DNA of 64,000 nt. Source: Maribacter hydrothermalis. Lineage in GTDB: Bacteria; Bacteroidota; Bacteroidia; Flavobacteriales; Flavobacteriaceae. The notes under the pieces are model-generated. The model saw nothing but the letters and a program-made list of their open reading frames with translations. It did no database searches and was not told where the DNA came from. The translations under genes were made by a program, and so were the position numbers. Within the stretch, counting starts at the first letter, position 1. Each line of letters opens with the position of its first letter. This document shows, in pieces, positions 8,861-18,795 of the stretch. Location: positions 3,720,001 through 3,784,000 of the forward strand of contig NZ_CP018760.1 in NCBI RefSeq assembly GCF_001913155.1, read 5' to 3'.

Positions 8861-9269
8861 ATTAGTAATAATTTGAAGAAATATACTAAAAAAAATGAAA
8901 TGTATATCTCGATATGCTTCATTGAATTTAAAATTTCAACGCAAAGTTAATTCTTGCAAGATTATTAAATGATTTTGGGTAGTGTTTTTACTTTCATATA
9001 TTTTATTTTTAATAAATAATTGAGAAAGGTTTGTAATTAATTATAAATCTACTCTCGAAAGGATAATGGGTAAGTAACAGGTTAAAGTAAATTAAAATTA
9101 GGAATTAAAAAAGACCCTAACGATTGGAGTAAAAAAGTAGAAATCCTATGCTAAATTCTAAATAATCATATTGAGTATTATTAATATAAGTTTTACACAG
9201 TCTATATAGTAAACGATTTTATCAAAATTAAAACTTGAATAATTTCAAAAACGAGTGCATTTAAAAAAG
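8861..9269. other. intergenic region, nothing recognised
   Basis: About 400 bp of very AT-rich DNA without an open frame, hairpin or repeat that I can support. It should contain the promoter of the following regulator gene. Confidence 0.5.
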
Positions 9270-11060
9270 ATGATAGAAAATAAATCCATAGCAGTTTTAC
9301 CCTTCGTCAATATGAGTAACAGTATTGAAAACGAATATTTCTGTGATGGATTAACCGAAGAAATCATTAATGCCCTTGCCAAAATAAAAGATCTCTCTGT
9401 AACCTCTCGTACCTCTTCATTTTTTTTTAAAAACAAGTCAGTAACAGCAAATGAAATAAGAGAAAAATTAAAGGTAGCTACCTTTATTGAAGGTAGTGTA
9501 AGAACTTCAAAGAAGAAAATGCGCATAACAGTGCAAATGATCGATACTGTAGATGATTTTCATTTCTGGTCAGAAACCTTTGATAGAAACCCAGAAGACA
9601 TTTTTGAAATTCAAGATGAAATTAGTCTGTTTATTGCTGAAAAACTACGTGAACACATAGGTCATATTGAAATCGAAGAGAAGCTTGTAGCACCTATTGA
9701 TGTTCATGTAGCTATTTATAGAGAATATTTGAAAGGAAGGTACTACATCATGAAACTAGATTATAAAAACTCTATAAAGGGTATCAACATTCTTCAAGAT
9801 CTCGTAAGAAAAGCACCCAATTTTCCAAATCCCTATCTAGATATTAATCTAGCCTATGTTAATATGGGAACCATGGGGCTTCTACCTGCATTTGAAGCAT
9901 ATGAAAAGGCCCAGCCTTATTTATTAAAGGCTTTAGAGCTAGACCCAAACTCATCAAGGTCACAATTGAATATGGCTTGGATAGAATGCTGGCAAAACTG
10001 GAATCTTAAGAAAGCTTACGAACATGCAAATAAGGCATTGGAGATGCAACAAGCAGACGATATTTACTTAACCATTTCTAATTTTTTGACAGTGGAAGGA
10101 AAATTGGATGCGGCACGTAATTATCTTGACAAAGCGTTACAGTTAGATCCTTATGCCGCCATAAATCATCATTATAAGGGTTTTCTATACTACTTGAAAG
10201 AAGAATACGAAACTGCGATACCTTTCTTAAAAAAGGCATTGAAGCTAGACCCAATGTTACCCTTTCCACCAATTTATATAGGAATATGTTTATTAATGTC
10301 GGGCAAACCAAATGAAGCTTTGACATATTTCGGTTCACTTAAAGGAGTTTCTGTGAAAGACCTCACCAAATTAGGAGGTGAAACTATGTGTTATGCAAAG
10401 CTCAATGAAACGGAAAAGTGCAATGATGGATTAAAAGAATTAGAGACCTATTTAACAACTACCCTTGTAGATAAAGCATTTACATTTTTGATATTAGTAA
10501 ATGCCTTGTTAGGTAATAGTGAGAAGGTAGTTGATTTAGTAGAGCAAGCATATAATAACCGTTTGCCATTAGTTTTATTATTAAATCCATCACCAATTCT
10601 TAAACCTATAAAAAATCACAAAAGGTTTAAAGACATTATGCTTAAAGCCATTCCGGATAACTTAAACTACAAACGGAAGAAAAAGTATAAACAGGCCTTA
10701 CTGGATTCCAACGAAATAAAAAAGTACAGCAAGGAATTGGAGCAAATAATGATGGACTACAAACTGTATTTAAATCCAGACCTATCCTTAAAAGATTTAG
10801 CTTCTTACTTGGAACTTCCTGCTAATTATGTCTCGCAATTATTAAACTTAGGGTTTCAAAAAAACTTCTCGGAATATGTTAATACCTATAGAATTAACGA
10901 GTTTAAAGAGCGGGTTCTTCTAGAGGAAAACAAAGGCTTAACTATTATGGCTATAGCTTATGATAGTGGTTTTAACTCTAAAACAGTGTTCAATACCTTT
11001 TTTAAAAAAATAGAAGGCACCACGCCTAACGCTTACCTAAAAAGTGTTCAAAAAAAGTAG
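9270..11060 (+). CDS. TPR regulator with TolB-like N-terminal domain and AraC-type DNA-binding domain
   Basis: I start at the ATG giving MIENKSIAVLPFVNMS; an upstream GTG would add five residues. Residues 1 to about 130 match the domain found in adenylate-cyclase/CadC-type TPR proteins (SIAVLPFVNMS, YFCDGLTEEIINAL, FIEGSVR). Residues about 150 to 440 form TPR repeats (for example AYEKAQPYLLKALELDPNSS, then HYKGFLYYLKEEYETAIPFL). The last 100 residues are an AraC-type HTH (LSLKDLASYLELPANYVSQL, then TIMAIAYDSGFNSKTVFNTF). Cytoplasmic transcription regulator; the ligand or partner is unknown. It heads a rightward gene run. Confidence 0.85.
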   Translation: MIENKSIAVLPFVNMSNSIENEYFCDGLTEEIINALAKIKDLSVTSRTSSFFFKNKSVTANEIREKLKVATFIEGSVRTSKKKMRITVQMIDTVDDFHFWSETFDRNPEDIFEIQDEISLFIAEKLREHIGHIEIEEKLVAPIDVHVAIYREYLKGRYYIMKLDYKNSIKGINILQDLVRKAPNFPNPYLDINLAYVNMGTMGLLPAFEAYEKAQPYLLKALELDPNSSRSQLNMAWIECWQNWNLKKAYEHANKALEMQQADDIYLTISNFLTVEGKLDAARNYLDKALQLDPYAAINHHYKGFLYYLKEEYETAIPFLKKALKLDPMLPFPPIYIGICLLMSGKPNEALTYFGSLKGVSVKDLTKLGGETMCYAKLNETEKCNDGLKELETYLTTTLVDKAFTFLILVNALLGNSEKVVDLVEQAYNNRLPLVLLLNPSPILKPIKNHKRFKDIMLKAIPDNLNYKRKKKYKQALLDSNEIKKYSKELEQIMMDYKLYLNPDLSLKDLASYLELPANYVSQLLNLGFQKNFSEYVNTYRINEFKERVLLEENKGLTIMAIAYDSGFNSKTVFNTFFKKIEGTTPNAYLKSVQKK

Positions 11061-11234
11061 TCTTATATTTCTTACCTTACTTTTATAAGCTCTCTATCGA
11101 TATAATTTTAGTTAGTTTTTTATAATATTATATGCTTGAAAAGCAATGTCTTACAGATATTTTATAAAATTAAAACCACATTTTTGTGATTTTTCAGCTA
11201 CTTCATAAACTAATAGAGTGTAATAATCTTTTCA

Positions 11235-11720
11235 ATGCATTCAAAAAAGAAGTTCATTCAGTATATAAAAGAGAACGAAGGTATTATTTATAAAACTTCT
11301 AGAATTTATTCAAATAACACCGAGGATCAAAAAGATGTATATCAAGAAATAGTATATCAACTTTGGAAATCTTACCCTTCTTTTAAATCCAATTCAAAAA
11401 TTAGTACTTGGATGTATCGCGTTGCATTAAATACTGCAATCAGTTATTTAAAAAAAGAAAAGAGAAAAGGAACTCGAGTATCTATAGACAATTTTCTTTT
11501 GAATAAAATCGATCAAGTTGATGCAGTTATGGAAGAGCGTATTACACTTTTATATGCGCATATAAAAAAACTTAGTATTGTGGAAAAAGGAATCATACTG
11601 CTTCATTTAGAAGGTAAAAACTATGATGAAATAGCAGCAATTACTGGATTTACTAATACCAATATTGGCACTCGTTTAGGAAGAATTAAACAAAAATTAA
11701 AATCTCAAATTAAAAAATAA
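11235..11720 (+). CDS. ECF RNA polymerase sigma factor
   Basis: This is a sigma-70 family protein of ECF size (161 aa). Region 2 includes DQKDVYQEIVYQLWKSYPSF and the STWMYRVALNTAISYLKKEK segment. Region 4 has LSIVEKGIILLHLEGKNYDE followed by the HTH EIAAITGFTNTNIGTRLGRI. It directs RNA polymerase to a small regulon. The next gene starts 8 bp later and encodes a membrane protein, the usual place for an anti-sigma or a target. Confidence 0.92.
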   Translation: MHSKKKFIQYIKENEGIIYKTSRIYSNNTEDQKDVYQEIVYQLWKSYPSFKSNSKISTWMYRVALNTAISYLKKEKRKGTRVSIDNFLLNKIDQVDAVMEERITLLYAHIKKLSIVEKGIILLHLEGKNYDEIAAITGFTNTNIGTRLGRIKQKLKSQIKK

Positions 11721-11727
11721 AATAAGT

Positions 11728-12324
11728 ATGGAACTTGAAGAAATGAAATCCCTTTGGGAAGATATGAGTCAAAAAGTCGACCAACAAAAAGTATTAACTG
11801 ATCAGTTAATTCTAGACATGACTAAAGAACGTTATGAAAACAGAATGCGCAGAATCTCTGTACCAGAAACCCTAAGTGCTTTTATCTGTTTTGCTGCGGT
11901 TATTTATCTCATAAGTAATTTTAACTTGCTAGATGTGTGGTATTTAAAACTTACAGGTGTACTCACAATAGTTGCCTGTATGTTATTGCCTATACTTTCG
12001 TTAAAGTCTATAAAAAAAATGAAAGCTATAAATATCTCTAAAAGCACTTACAAAGAGTCGTTAGTGAATTACGCAAAAGAAAAAACAAAGTTTATGCGAT
12101 TCCAAAAAATAAGCTTTTATACAAGTTTTCTAGTGTTGATACTTGCTTTGATATCCTTTGGTAAAATTATGAAGGGTATAGATGTTTTTACAATGACAGA
12201 AAAACTGAATTGGCTGGTGCCATCTGGTATTGGCGTCTTGTATATATTCTCACAATGGGTACTAAAAAAATACAGGAATGCAACAGAGTCAGCAAATACC
12301 ATATTGCAGGAACTAGAAGACTAG
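11728..12324 (+). CDS. four-helix membrane protein paired with the ECF sigma factor
   Basis: A short cytoplasmic N-terminus (LEEMKSLWEDMSQKVDQQKV) resembles the N-terminal helix found in several Bacteroidota proteins encoded after ECF sigma genes. Four membrane helices follow (about residues 48-64, 73-91, 128-146 and 160-176). It starts 8 bp after the sigma gene, so the two are an operon. A role as anti-sigma is an inference from position; no zinc motif or other anti-sigma signature is visible. Confidence 0.7.
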   Translation: MELEEMKSLWEDMSQKVDQQKVLTDQLILDMTKERYENRMRRISVPETLSAFICFAAVIYLISNFNLLDVWYLKLTGVLTIVACMLLPILSLKSIKKMKAINISKSTYKESLVNYAKEKTKFMRFQKISFYTSFLVLILALISFGKIMKGIDVFTMTEKLNWLVPSGIGVLYIFSQWVLKKYRNATESANTILQELED

Positions 12325-12433
12325 CCCTATCATAATCTAACAATCACAACTAGGTAACGTATTTATTTTAATTCTGAAAGTTATTCGGATAGGAGAAGTA
12401 CGTTCAAATTCTAACACATTTAAACATTATAAA

Positions 12434-13834
12434 ATGAAAAAAATACACATTACATTCGCTTTATTGTTATATTCTGTTTTGAGCTTTTCTCAAGACATTT
12501 CTGGAAAATGGAATGGAACAGTAAGACTAGGGGAAGACAAAGAAATCAGTTTTATTTTTAATATTGAGAATATTCAAAATGAATATGTCACTCATCTTTC
12601 CATACCATCACAACGTGTTGCCGGTCTAAAGCCTCAAAACACATCTTTTAACAATGGAATATTGCTAATTGATGGAGCAAACTTAGGCATAAAATACGAA
12701 GGAAAATTTAATAAAACATCCCAACGGTTTGAAGGCAAATTTACTGAAGGAGCGAATACACTTCCTTTAAATTTAAAACAAGGAGAGCTAAAATTGGAAG
12801 CTAAAAATAATAGACCTCAAGAACCTGTTAAACCTTATCCCTATAATGAAGAAAACGTAGTTTTTGAGAATAAACAAGCTGATATTTTACTTGCTGGTAC
12901 GTTAACTTTACCTACTTCTGATAAAAAATCTCCAGCTGTTATTTTAATAAGCGGTAGTGGTCCTCAAGATAGGGATGAAACATTTGCAAATCACAAACCT
13001 TTTTGGATAATTGCAGATCATTTAACTCGCCAAGGTATTGCAGTTTTGCGTTTTGATGATCGAGGTGTTGGAAAATCAACCGGTAATTTTAGCGAAGCAA
13101 CAACTGCGGATTTTTCAACAGATGTACTTAGCGCAGTGAAGTATTTAAAATCACGAGATGATATCGATTCAAATAATATTGGTCTGATAGGTCATAGTGA
13201 AGGAGGTATAATTGCCCCGTTGGCCGCAAACCAAACAAAAGACGTGTCTTTTGTCGTATTACTTGCAGCTACAGGAATTCCGGGCAGCGAAATATCCTTG
13301 ATGCAGTCAATTAGCATGAGACCATTCCCTGTGCCCAATGAAGTAGCCTATGAACAGGCTATACGAAAGGCGATTGCAATTGCGGCTTCCAATAAAGAGT
13401 TATCGGTTATTAAAAGTGAACTTTTGGAGCATTATAATGCCACAATTACGCCTATCCTAACGCCTATGGTTGGTTATGATGAGAAGGTATCTCAAGTCAT
13501 TAATGGATTAATTGAAACAAGAACCACCCCGTGGGTTCGCTATTTCTACAATTATAATCCTGCAACTGAAATTGAAAAACTTGATATTCCTGTCTTGTCC
13601 CTTAATGGAACCAAAGATACTCAAGTAGTAGCAGAGATAAATCAAAAAGGTATTGAGGATGCATTGGTCAAAGGTGAAAATAAGGACTTCAAAGTACTAA
13701 AACTAGAAGGTCTCAATCACTTTTTTCAAGAAAGTGAAACTGGTAAAATGGAAGAGTACAGTACAATAGAACAGACATTTTCACCAATTGCGTTAAAAGA
13801 AATTTCGGGTTGGGTTTTGGAACATATAAAGTAA
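12434..13834 (+). CDS. secreted alpha/beta hydrolase (dipeptidyl-peptidase/esterase-like)
   Basis: A signal peptide (residues 1-19, cleavage near SFSQ) is followed by a beta-rich N-terminal domain (about residues 22-115) and an alpha/beta hydrolase domain. Motifs: the oxyanion-region SGSGPQDRDE, the RFDDRGVGKSTG loop, nucleophile elbow GHSEGG (Ser), a C-terminal Asp in NGTKDTQV and His in GLNHFFQ. The family cleaves ester or peptide bonds; the substrate is unknown. The 3' end has a decayed relative at about 14.2 kb, so the gene was once duplicated. Confidence 0.85.
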   Translation: MKKIHITFALLLYSVLSFSQDISGKWNGTVRLGEDKEISFIFNIENIQNEYVTHLSIPSQRVAGLKPQNTSFNNGILLIDGANLGIKYEGKFNKTSQRFEGKFTEGANTLPLNLKQGELKLEAKNNRPQEPVKPYPYNEENVVFENKQADILLAGTLTLPTSDKKSPAVILISGSGPQDRDETFANHKPFWIIADHLTRQGIAVLRFDDRGVGKSTGNFSEATTADFSTDVLSAVKYLKSRDDIDSNNIGLIGHSEGGIIAPLAANQTKDVSFVVLLAATGIPGSEISLMQSISMRPFPVPNEVAYEQAIRKAIAIAASNKELSVIKSELLEHYNATITPILTPMVGYDEKVSQVINGLIETRTTPWVRYFYNYNPATEIEKLDIPVLSLNGTKDTQVVAEINQKGIEDALVKGENKDFKVLKLEGLNHFFQESETGKMEEYSTIEQTFSPIALKEISGWVLEHIK

Positions 13835-13940
13835 TTCGTTCTGATTTGTAATGTAGAACGATTACTATCAGGCTTTAAAATAAATTTGAATCAAAATTTG
13901 CAAAAATTAATCAACGCATAACTAAACAAAATTGGAAAAT

Positions 13941-14096
13941 ATGAATAACGAAAAAAAAATAGTCTTAGGTTCAGCCTTTGGTGCCGCAATCGGAAGTGTA
14001 ATAGGTGTTTTGACAGACAATTTAGCCCTATTTATTAGTCTTGGAGTTTCGTTTGGAGTTTTAGTTGGAATCATTCTAACTAAAAAACAGAAATAA
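13941..14096 (+). CDS. small glycine-rich membrane protein (51 aa)
   Basis: The frame MNNEKKIVLGSAFGAAIGSV continues into two short hydrophobic helices separated by TDNLAL and ends ILTKKQK. Gly spacing (GxAFGAAIGxVIG) is that of helix-packing glycine-zipper proteins. A sister gene of the same size and design lies at 17217-17381. Both sit between larger secreted hydrolase genes. Function unknown. Confidence 0.6.
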   Translation: MNNEKKIVLGSAFGAAIGSVIGVLTDNLALFISLGVSFGVLVGIILTKKQK

Positions 14097-14157
14097 GGTA
14101 TTAGCGATAATAGCTGATTATTTGAAAATTGTTAGGAATATTAGTTAAACTAAAAAC

Positions 14158-14227
14158 CATTCTGACTGCAATTGTCGAAACTGAAAGTGAGGGTTTTTCG
14201 AGTTGGATATTAGAGCATGTAAATTAA
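14158..14227 (+). pseudogene. remnant 3' end of an alpha/beta hydrolase gene
   Basis: The last codons read FSSWILEHVN then stop, matching ISGWVLEHIK at the end of the hydrolase gene upstream. The following bases (ATTCTGATTTATAATTAGAAC) also resemble its 3' flank. The rest of the gene is gone, so this is the tail of a lost tandem copy. Confidence 0.55.
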
Positions 14228-14446
14228 TATATTCTGATTTATAATTAGAACCTTCCTTTTATAAGCTACAATTAGTTTTATTTCATCAAATTATTAACAG
14301 TAAGAAATTACTTGATTTATTCTTTGGTAATATTTCAAAATGCATCATAATTTATGGTCTTGCGCTAAACTTATTAACTCTTGCTTCAAGGTTCATCGCA
14401 ACTTTGTAACATCAAATCAGAATAGTATTTCTAAAAACTCAAAATC

Positions 14447-15568
14447 ATGAAAAACTTTATAGTCTTATTGTTGTTGTCAATAACTGCATCAACTTTTTCC
14501 CAGTCAAATTCAAAAATTCAAAAGAAGGTTTTACTTGTTGTCAGTAGTTACGGAAAAGATGATGGCCTAACAAGACCAGGTTTTGAGTTTGAGGAATTTG
14601 TTGATGCCTACAATATATTTACTCAAAATAAGGTAAGGGTTACTGTAGCAAGTCCCAAAGGCGGCAGTGTTATTGCAGATAAATTCGACGCAACCAAAGA
14701 AAAGAATAAGGCGTTTTTAACAAATGAAAATACAGCTTCTCTCCTGAAGCAAACAGTAGCCACTTCACAAATTAATCCTAGTAATTTTCAAGCTATTTAT
14801 GTCATAGGTGGCAAGGGTGCAATGTTCGATATTCCTTACGATCCGTCATTACATGATATAATTTTAAATATATATAATCGTAAAGGTACAGTTTTGGCTG
14901 CTGTTTGTCATGGGGCATCAGCTTTTGTAAATGTGAAACAGCAAAACAAGTATATTCTAGATAAGGTAAACATTACAGGCTTTTCTAACGAAGAGGAACA
15001 TATTTTTAAGAGCAAATGGCTTAACGAATTTCCTTTTTTATTAGAAGACGCTCTAAACGCAAAAGGAGCAATCTATCAAAAAAGTAGTTTTATGTTAGAA
15101 AACGTGGTCATTTCTGGCAAGTTTATAACAGGGCAAAATCCAGCTTCTACAAAAGCTTCGGCAGAGGCTGTAGTGAACGCCTTAGGAGTGAAACCTATGC
15201 GAAAAGATACTGGTAAGCAAGAGGAAACACTTGCATTCATAAAAAAGTTTGTCAATGGTCAGTTTTATTTGAATGCGGTTAACAATGAAAGAAAAGCGGA
15301 CCAATATGATTATAAACTTATAGCAACTTACGGATTTATACTATTGCAAAACGCCAATGAAAATAATGATAAATTAGAAAAAGGGATGGAATTAATCACC
15401 TTTGCCAAACCTTATTTTTTTAATGAAAACTTTCAGTTGTTAGTAGCAAAATCTCAAATAAAAATTGGCTATTTGAAACAGGCTAAACAAACACTTGAAG
15501 AGCTAATTGAAAAAGATTTTTTAAAAAAGGAAGCTTTAGCCTTACTAAATGGAATAACAAAAAGCTAA
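14447..15568 (+). CDS. secreted DJ-1/PfpI-family protein with C-terminal helical domain
   Basis: A signal peptide (residues 1-19, STFSQ) precedes a DJ-1/PfpI (type 1 glutamine amidotransferase-like) domain of about 220 residues. Seen are the VLLVVSSYG strand, the EFVDAYNIF helix, VASPKGG, and the nucleophile elbow AAVCHGASAF with Cys154 followed by His155. The C-terminal 110 residues are helical and TPR-like (YDYKLIATYGFILLQNANEN and the tail). Members include chaperones, glyoxalases and proteases, so the reaction is open. It ends 3 bp before the amidohydrolase start, implying one operon. Confidence 0.8.
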   Translation: MKNFIVLLLLSITASTFSQSNSKIQKKVLLVVSSYGKDDGLTRPGFEFEEFVDAYNIFTQNKVRVTVASPKGGSVIADKFDATKEKNKAFLTNENTASLLKQTVATSQINPSNFQAIYVIGGKGAMFDIPYDPSLHDIILNIYNRKGTVLAAVCHGASAFVNVKQQNKYILDKVNITGFSNEEEHIFKSKWLNEFPFLLEDALNAKGAIYQKSSFMLENVVISGKFITGQNPASTKASAEAVVNALGVKPMRKDTGKQEETLAFIKKFVNGQFYLNAVNNERKADQYDYKLIATYGFILLQNANENNDKLEKGMELITFAKPYFFNENFQLLVAKSQIKIGYLKQAKQTLEELIEKDFLKKEALALLNGITKS

Positions 15569-15571
15569 ATC

Positions 15572-17131
15572 ATGAAGAAAAAAGTTTTGTTTTTTTTAAA
15601 AGCTAGTGGCGCATTCATTTGTGTAGTACTTATAGTTCTTACGACAGCTTATCTATGGCCAATGAGTACCTTACAGCCTCCAAAGCTATCAAAGAAGGCC
15701 ATCATAAAGAATGTTAATATCATTGATGTAGTTTCAGGTAAAGTATTGAAGAAGCAATCTGTTTTCATTGAGCGCTCTCGAATTACAAAAATTGATAGCA
15801 CAAATAAAATAGATTCTAATCAAGCTTTAATAATCGATGGCACTGGTAAATTCCTCATTCCAGGTTTATGGGATATGCATACTCATTCCAACCAACATTC
15901 AGAATGGTTGCATCATCCACTGTACATCGCAAATGGCATTACTGGCGTACGGGATATGTCTGGTCAATTGAATGAGAATGACAGTTATTGGGTGGGTAGT
16001 AAAGAACGATTACAGTGGAATAAAGACCTAGAGAATAACACTAGGGTCACACCGAGATACGCATTACAAAGCAGTTACCAAATGGATGGTGAAAAAGCCA
16101 TTCCTGAAGGTGCTCCAGACTTTTTTAAACTGCAAAATCCATCACAGGTTGATTCACTATTACAATTCTATAAAAAGAAAAAGGTAGATTTTATAAAGGT
16201 GTATCAGCAATTGCCAAAAAACACTTACAAAACATTAGCGTTAAGAGCACCTCAGTATGGGTTGCATCTGGCAGGTCATAAGCCCATGTTTCTAAGTTTG
16301 GAAGAAGCGGTTAATTTGGGGCAAAAAAGTTTTGAACACGGTCGCATATTCATGTACGAGTGTTTCCCAGAAACGGATAGTTTAAAGCATCCAACGAATT
16401 GGAAAGCCTATTTTTCTAAATCAAAAGCAAAGATTGTACAACAGTTTGACAGTGTCCATGCAAAAGCATTAATGCGTTTAATGGAGCAAAAAAAAGCCTA
16501 TTGGACACCAACCTTGCAGACCTTAAAGTTTGAAGCCAATGCATATAAGGAAGCCTTTACAAACAATGAAAATCTAAAGTATATCACCAAGATTAGAAAA
16601 CAACTATGGTGGAAGTACGATACAGATCATAATAAAAAGAAAAATCTCGAAAGAAAAGGTATTAGTTTAAGTGAACAATTTTATGAAGCTTCAAAAAAAC
16701 AAGTAAGAATGGCAAATAGCATGGGGGTGCCCATTATGGCAGGAACTGATGTTACCGACTCTTATGTGTTTGCCGGATTTAGTTTGCATGATGAATTGTA
16801 CGAATTAACTTCTTCCGGGATGACCAATCTTGAAGCTTTACAAAGTGCAACCGTAGTTCCGGCAACCTACTCAAATGCAATTGAGGATTATGGTACTATT
16901 GAAATAGGCAAAAAAGCAGACTTGGTTTTACTGGATAAAAATCCTTTGCTGGATATAAACAATACAAAAAGCATCAATGGGGTGTTGTTGAACGGAGTGT
17001 ATTATAATAGGGAAAAACTAAGAGAATTAAAACAGTTCACAGCATCAGCCGCTGGTAGCTTTCATATGAATGTAAAAACTTTGGTAAGCTTACTGAACAG
17101 TCCTTTAATACGCGTGCAGTTTGCAGACTAA
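15572..17131 (+). CDS. membrane-anchored amidohydrolase
   Basis: An N-terminal membrane helix (about residues 9-28) leads into an amidohydrolase superfamily TIM barrel. Metal-site motifs are GLWDMHTHS (HxH), the Lys in DFIKVYQQL, His in HLAGHKP and FEHGR, and the C-terminal Asp in GTDVTDSY. The barrel-flanking beta domain includes NVNIIDVVSG and the terminal KKADLVLLDKNPL. Best matches are the imidazolonepropionase/prolidase-like group; the substrate is unknown. A paralogue lies at 22959-24392. It is in an operon with the DJ-1-like gene just upstream. Confidence 0.85.
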   Translation: MKKKVLFFLKASGAFICVVLIVLTTAYLWPMSTLQPPKLSKKAIIKNVNIIDVVSGKVLKKQSVFIERSRITKIDSTNKIDSNQALIIDGTGKFLIPGLWDMHTHSNQHSEWLHHPLYIANGITGVRDMSGQLNENDSYWVGSKERLQWNKDLENNTRVTPRYALQSSYQMDGEKAIPEGAPDFFKLQNPSQVDSLLQFYKKKKVDFIKVYQQLPKNTYKTLALRAPQYGLHLAGHKPMFLSLEEAVNLGQKSFEHGRIFMYECFPETDSLKHPTNWKAYFSKSKAKIVQQFDSVHAKALMRLMEQKKAYWTPTLQTLKFEANAYKEAFTNNENLKYITKIRKQLWWKYDTDHNKKKNLERKGISLSEQFYEASKKQVRMANSMGVPIMAGTDVTDSYVFAGFSLHDELYELTSSGMTNLEALQSATVVPATYSNAIEDYGTIEIGKKADLVLLDKNPLLDINNTKSINGVLLNGVYYNREKLRELKQFTASAAGSFHMNVKTLVSLLNSPLIRVQFAD

Positions 17132-17216
17132 AAGAATTAGTTCCGGTTTTTAAAGTAGAACTCTTTTTTTCTCTAATCCATTTAGTTTTATCAAAAATTA
17201 AATAAACACTCAAAAA

Positions 17217-17381
17217 ATGGAAAAAATGGAAACTAAAAAGAGTAAGAAAGGTCTAAAACTTGGAATAGGGATCATACTTGGAACTGTAGTAGGGTATTTC
17301 ACCTCAAATATGCAGTTGTGGTTTGTTTTGGGCATTGCCATAGGTGCAGCTTTGGAATATGGTACGCAAAAAAAATTATAA
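17217..17381 (+). CDS. small glycine-rich membrane protein (54 aa)
   Basis: The frame starts MEKMETKKSKKGLKLG, then has two hydrophobic stretches with GIGIILGTVVGYF and GIAIGAALEYG and ends TQKKL. It shares design (charged N-terminus, two Gly-spaced helices, short basic tail) with the 51-aa gene at 13941-14096. An internal ATG at codon 4 is an equally possible start. Function unknown. Confidence 0.6.
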   Translation: MEKMETKKSKKGLKLGIGIILGTVVGYFTSNMQLWFVLGIAIGAALEYGTQKKL

Positions 17382-17440
17382 TTCAATCTACTTGGTATTG
17401 AAAATCCTTGGTACTAAACGTAAGAATGTATGGATGTCCT

Positions 17441-17803
17441 ATGGTAAACATTAATGATCAAGTTAAAAAATTACAATCCTATTATTCACCACGAATAATT
17501 GCGGAAGTAAATAATGAATATGTAAAAATTGCCAAAGTTAAAGGCGATAATGTTCCATGGCATACTCATGAAAATGAAGATGAGTTGTTCCTCATTCTAG
17601 AAGGTTCATTAGAAATGGAAATCGAGCAACAACAGTCTTTTACCATGCGACAGGGAGATCTTTTTGTAGTTCCCAAAGGTGTAAAACATAAAGTGTCTTC
17701 AGATAAAGAATGTACCATATTATTAATCGAAAGTAAAACAACGTTGCACACCGGAGATGTCATAACTGAGATTACAAAATCAATCAAAAATCAAAAAAAA
17801 TGA
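17441..17803 (+). CDS. cupin domain protein
   Basis: I start at the ATG giving MVNINDQVKKLQ; upstream in-frame starts would add residues unlike the family. Both cupin motifs are complete: motif 1 PWHTHENEDELFLILEGSLE (two His, one Glu) and motif 2 GDLFVVPKGVKHKV (last His). It is a single-domain metal-binding cupin of 120 residues; members range from mannose-6-phosphate-isomerase-like enzymes to small dioxygenases, so the activity is unknown. Its stop overlaps the start of the following broken lipoprotein gene (ATGA). Confidence 0.85.
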   Translation: MVNINDQVKKLQSYYSPRIIAEVNNEYVKIAKVKGDNVPWHTHENEDELFLILEGSLEMEIEQQQSFTMRQGDLFVVPKGVKHKVSSDKECTILLIESKTTLHTGDVITEITKSIKNQKK

Positions 17804-18668
17804 GAAACAATAGCTTGAAATTATTGATATCTATAGTAGTGATATTTCTAAATTCCTGCAACATTAAAAAACAGGATTTAAGAGATAGTAATGTATTGAC
17901 AAAGGACAACACGTATCTCGGTCAACAACCACCAGGCATAGAACCTGCACTATTTGCACCAGAGATCATCAAAACAGAATAAAGAGAAGCAGGAGCAGCT
18001 TTTTCGCCTGATTTAAAAGCGTTTTATTTTCGAAGAAGAGGTGGTGAGTATGCAAACAATGCTTTATTTGTTGTTGAGCTCAAAAAGGATAAGTGGGTTG
18101 AATCCGTTATAGCAACAAAATCAGGCGAGCCATTTATTGCACCGGATGGCAAAACGATGCATTTGGGGAGAAACTATAGAACAAAAGACTCCTCAGGCTG
18201 GTCGGATGTAAAACCACTTGGAGCCCCTTTTGATAAATTTCCGATTATGAGACTTACTGCTGCGTCAAATGGCACCTATTATTTTAATGAAGCAAGCGAA
18301 GATGGTCCGTTACGTTATTCGCGTTTTGTTGATGGGAAATATGAGGAACCAAAAACATTAAACGTAAATGTTGGTATATGGAATGCGCACCCATTTATTG
18401 CACCAGATGAGTCTTATATTATATGGGACGATCAGAGAGAAAGTGGATATGGGGATTCAGACGGGTACATCTCTTTTCGGCAACAAGATAATTCCTGGGA
18501 CCTGCAATTAATTTAGGTGACAAAATGAATACAGAGTTTGAGGATGCGTATGGAAGTATATCACCAGACGGTAAGTACTTTTTCTTTCATAGCTCCTATG
18601 GACGGGACAAAGCGGATATATTTTGGGTGGATGCAAAAATCATCTTTGACCTCAAAACGAAAGAGTGA
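17800..18668 (+). pseudogene. broken PD40-type lipoprotein gene
   Basis: This is a degraded paralogue of the intact gene at 20195-21115. The start keeps a lipoprotein signal (FLNSC) and the YLGQQPPG motif. An in-frame TAA ends the frame after codon 60, but the reading frame continues with the expected FSPDLKAFYFRRRG, PDGKTMHLG and YYFNEASED segments. Near the end a one-base shift (after DNSW) moves the rest, including DGKYFFF and DIFWVDAK, into another frame. The 3' flank is also similar to that of the intact copy, so a segment including the downstream region was duplicated. Confidence 0.85.
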
Positions 18669-18795
18669 TAAGGAAATGTTTGTTTCAATTTCAAAACACG
18701 AACGTTTACCCACCATACATTAATCAATTTTGCAGTAAATAATAGTAAACATCAATTTAAACAATCAAAAAACGAACAGTTAAACACTTACAAAA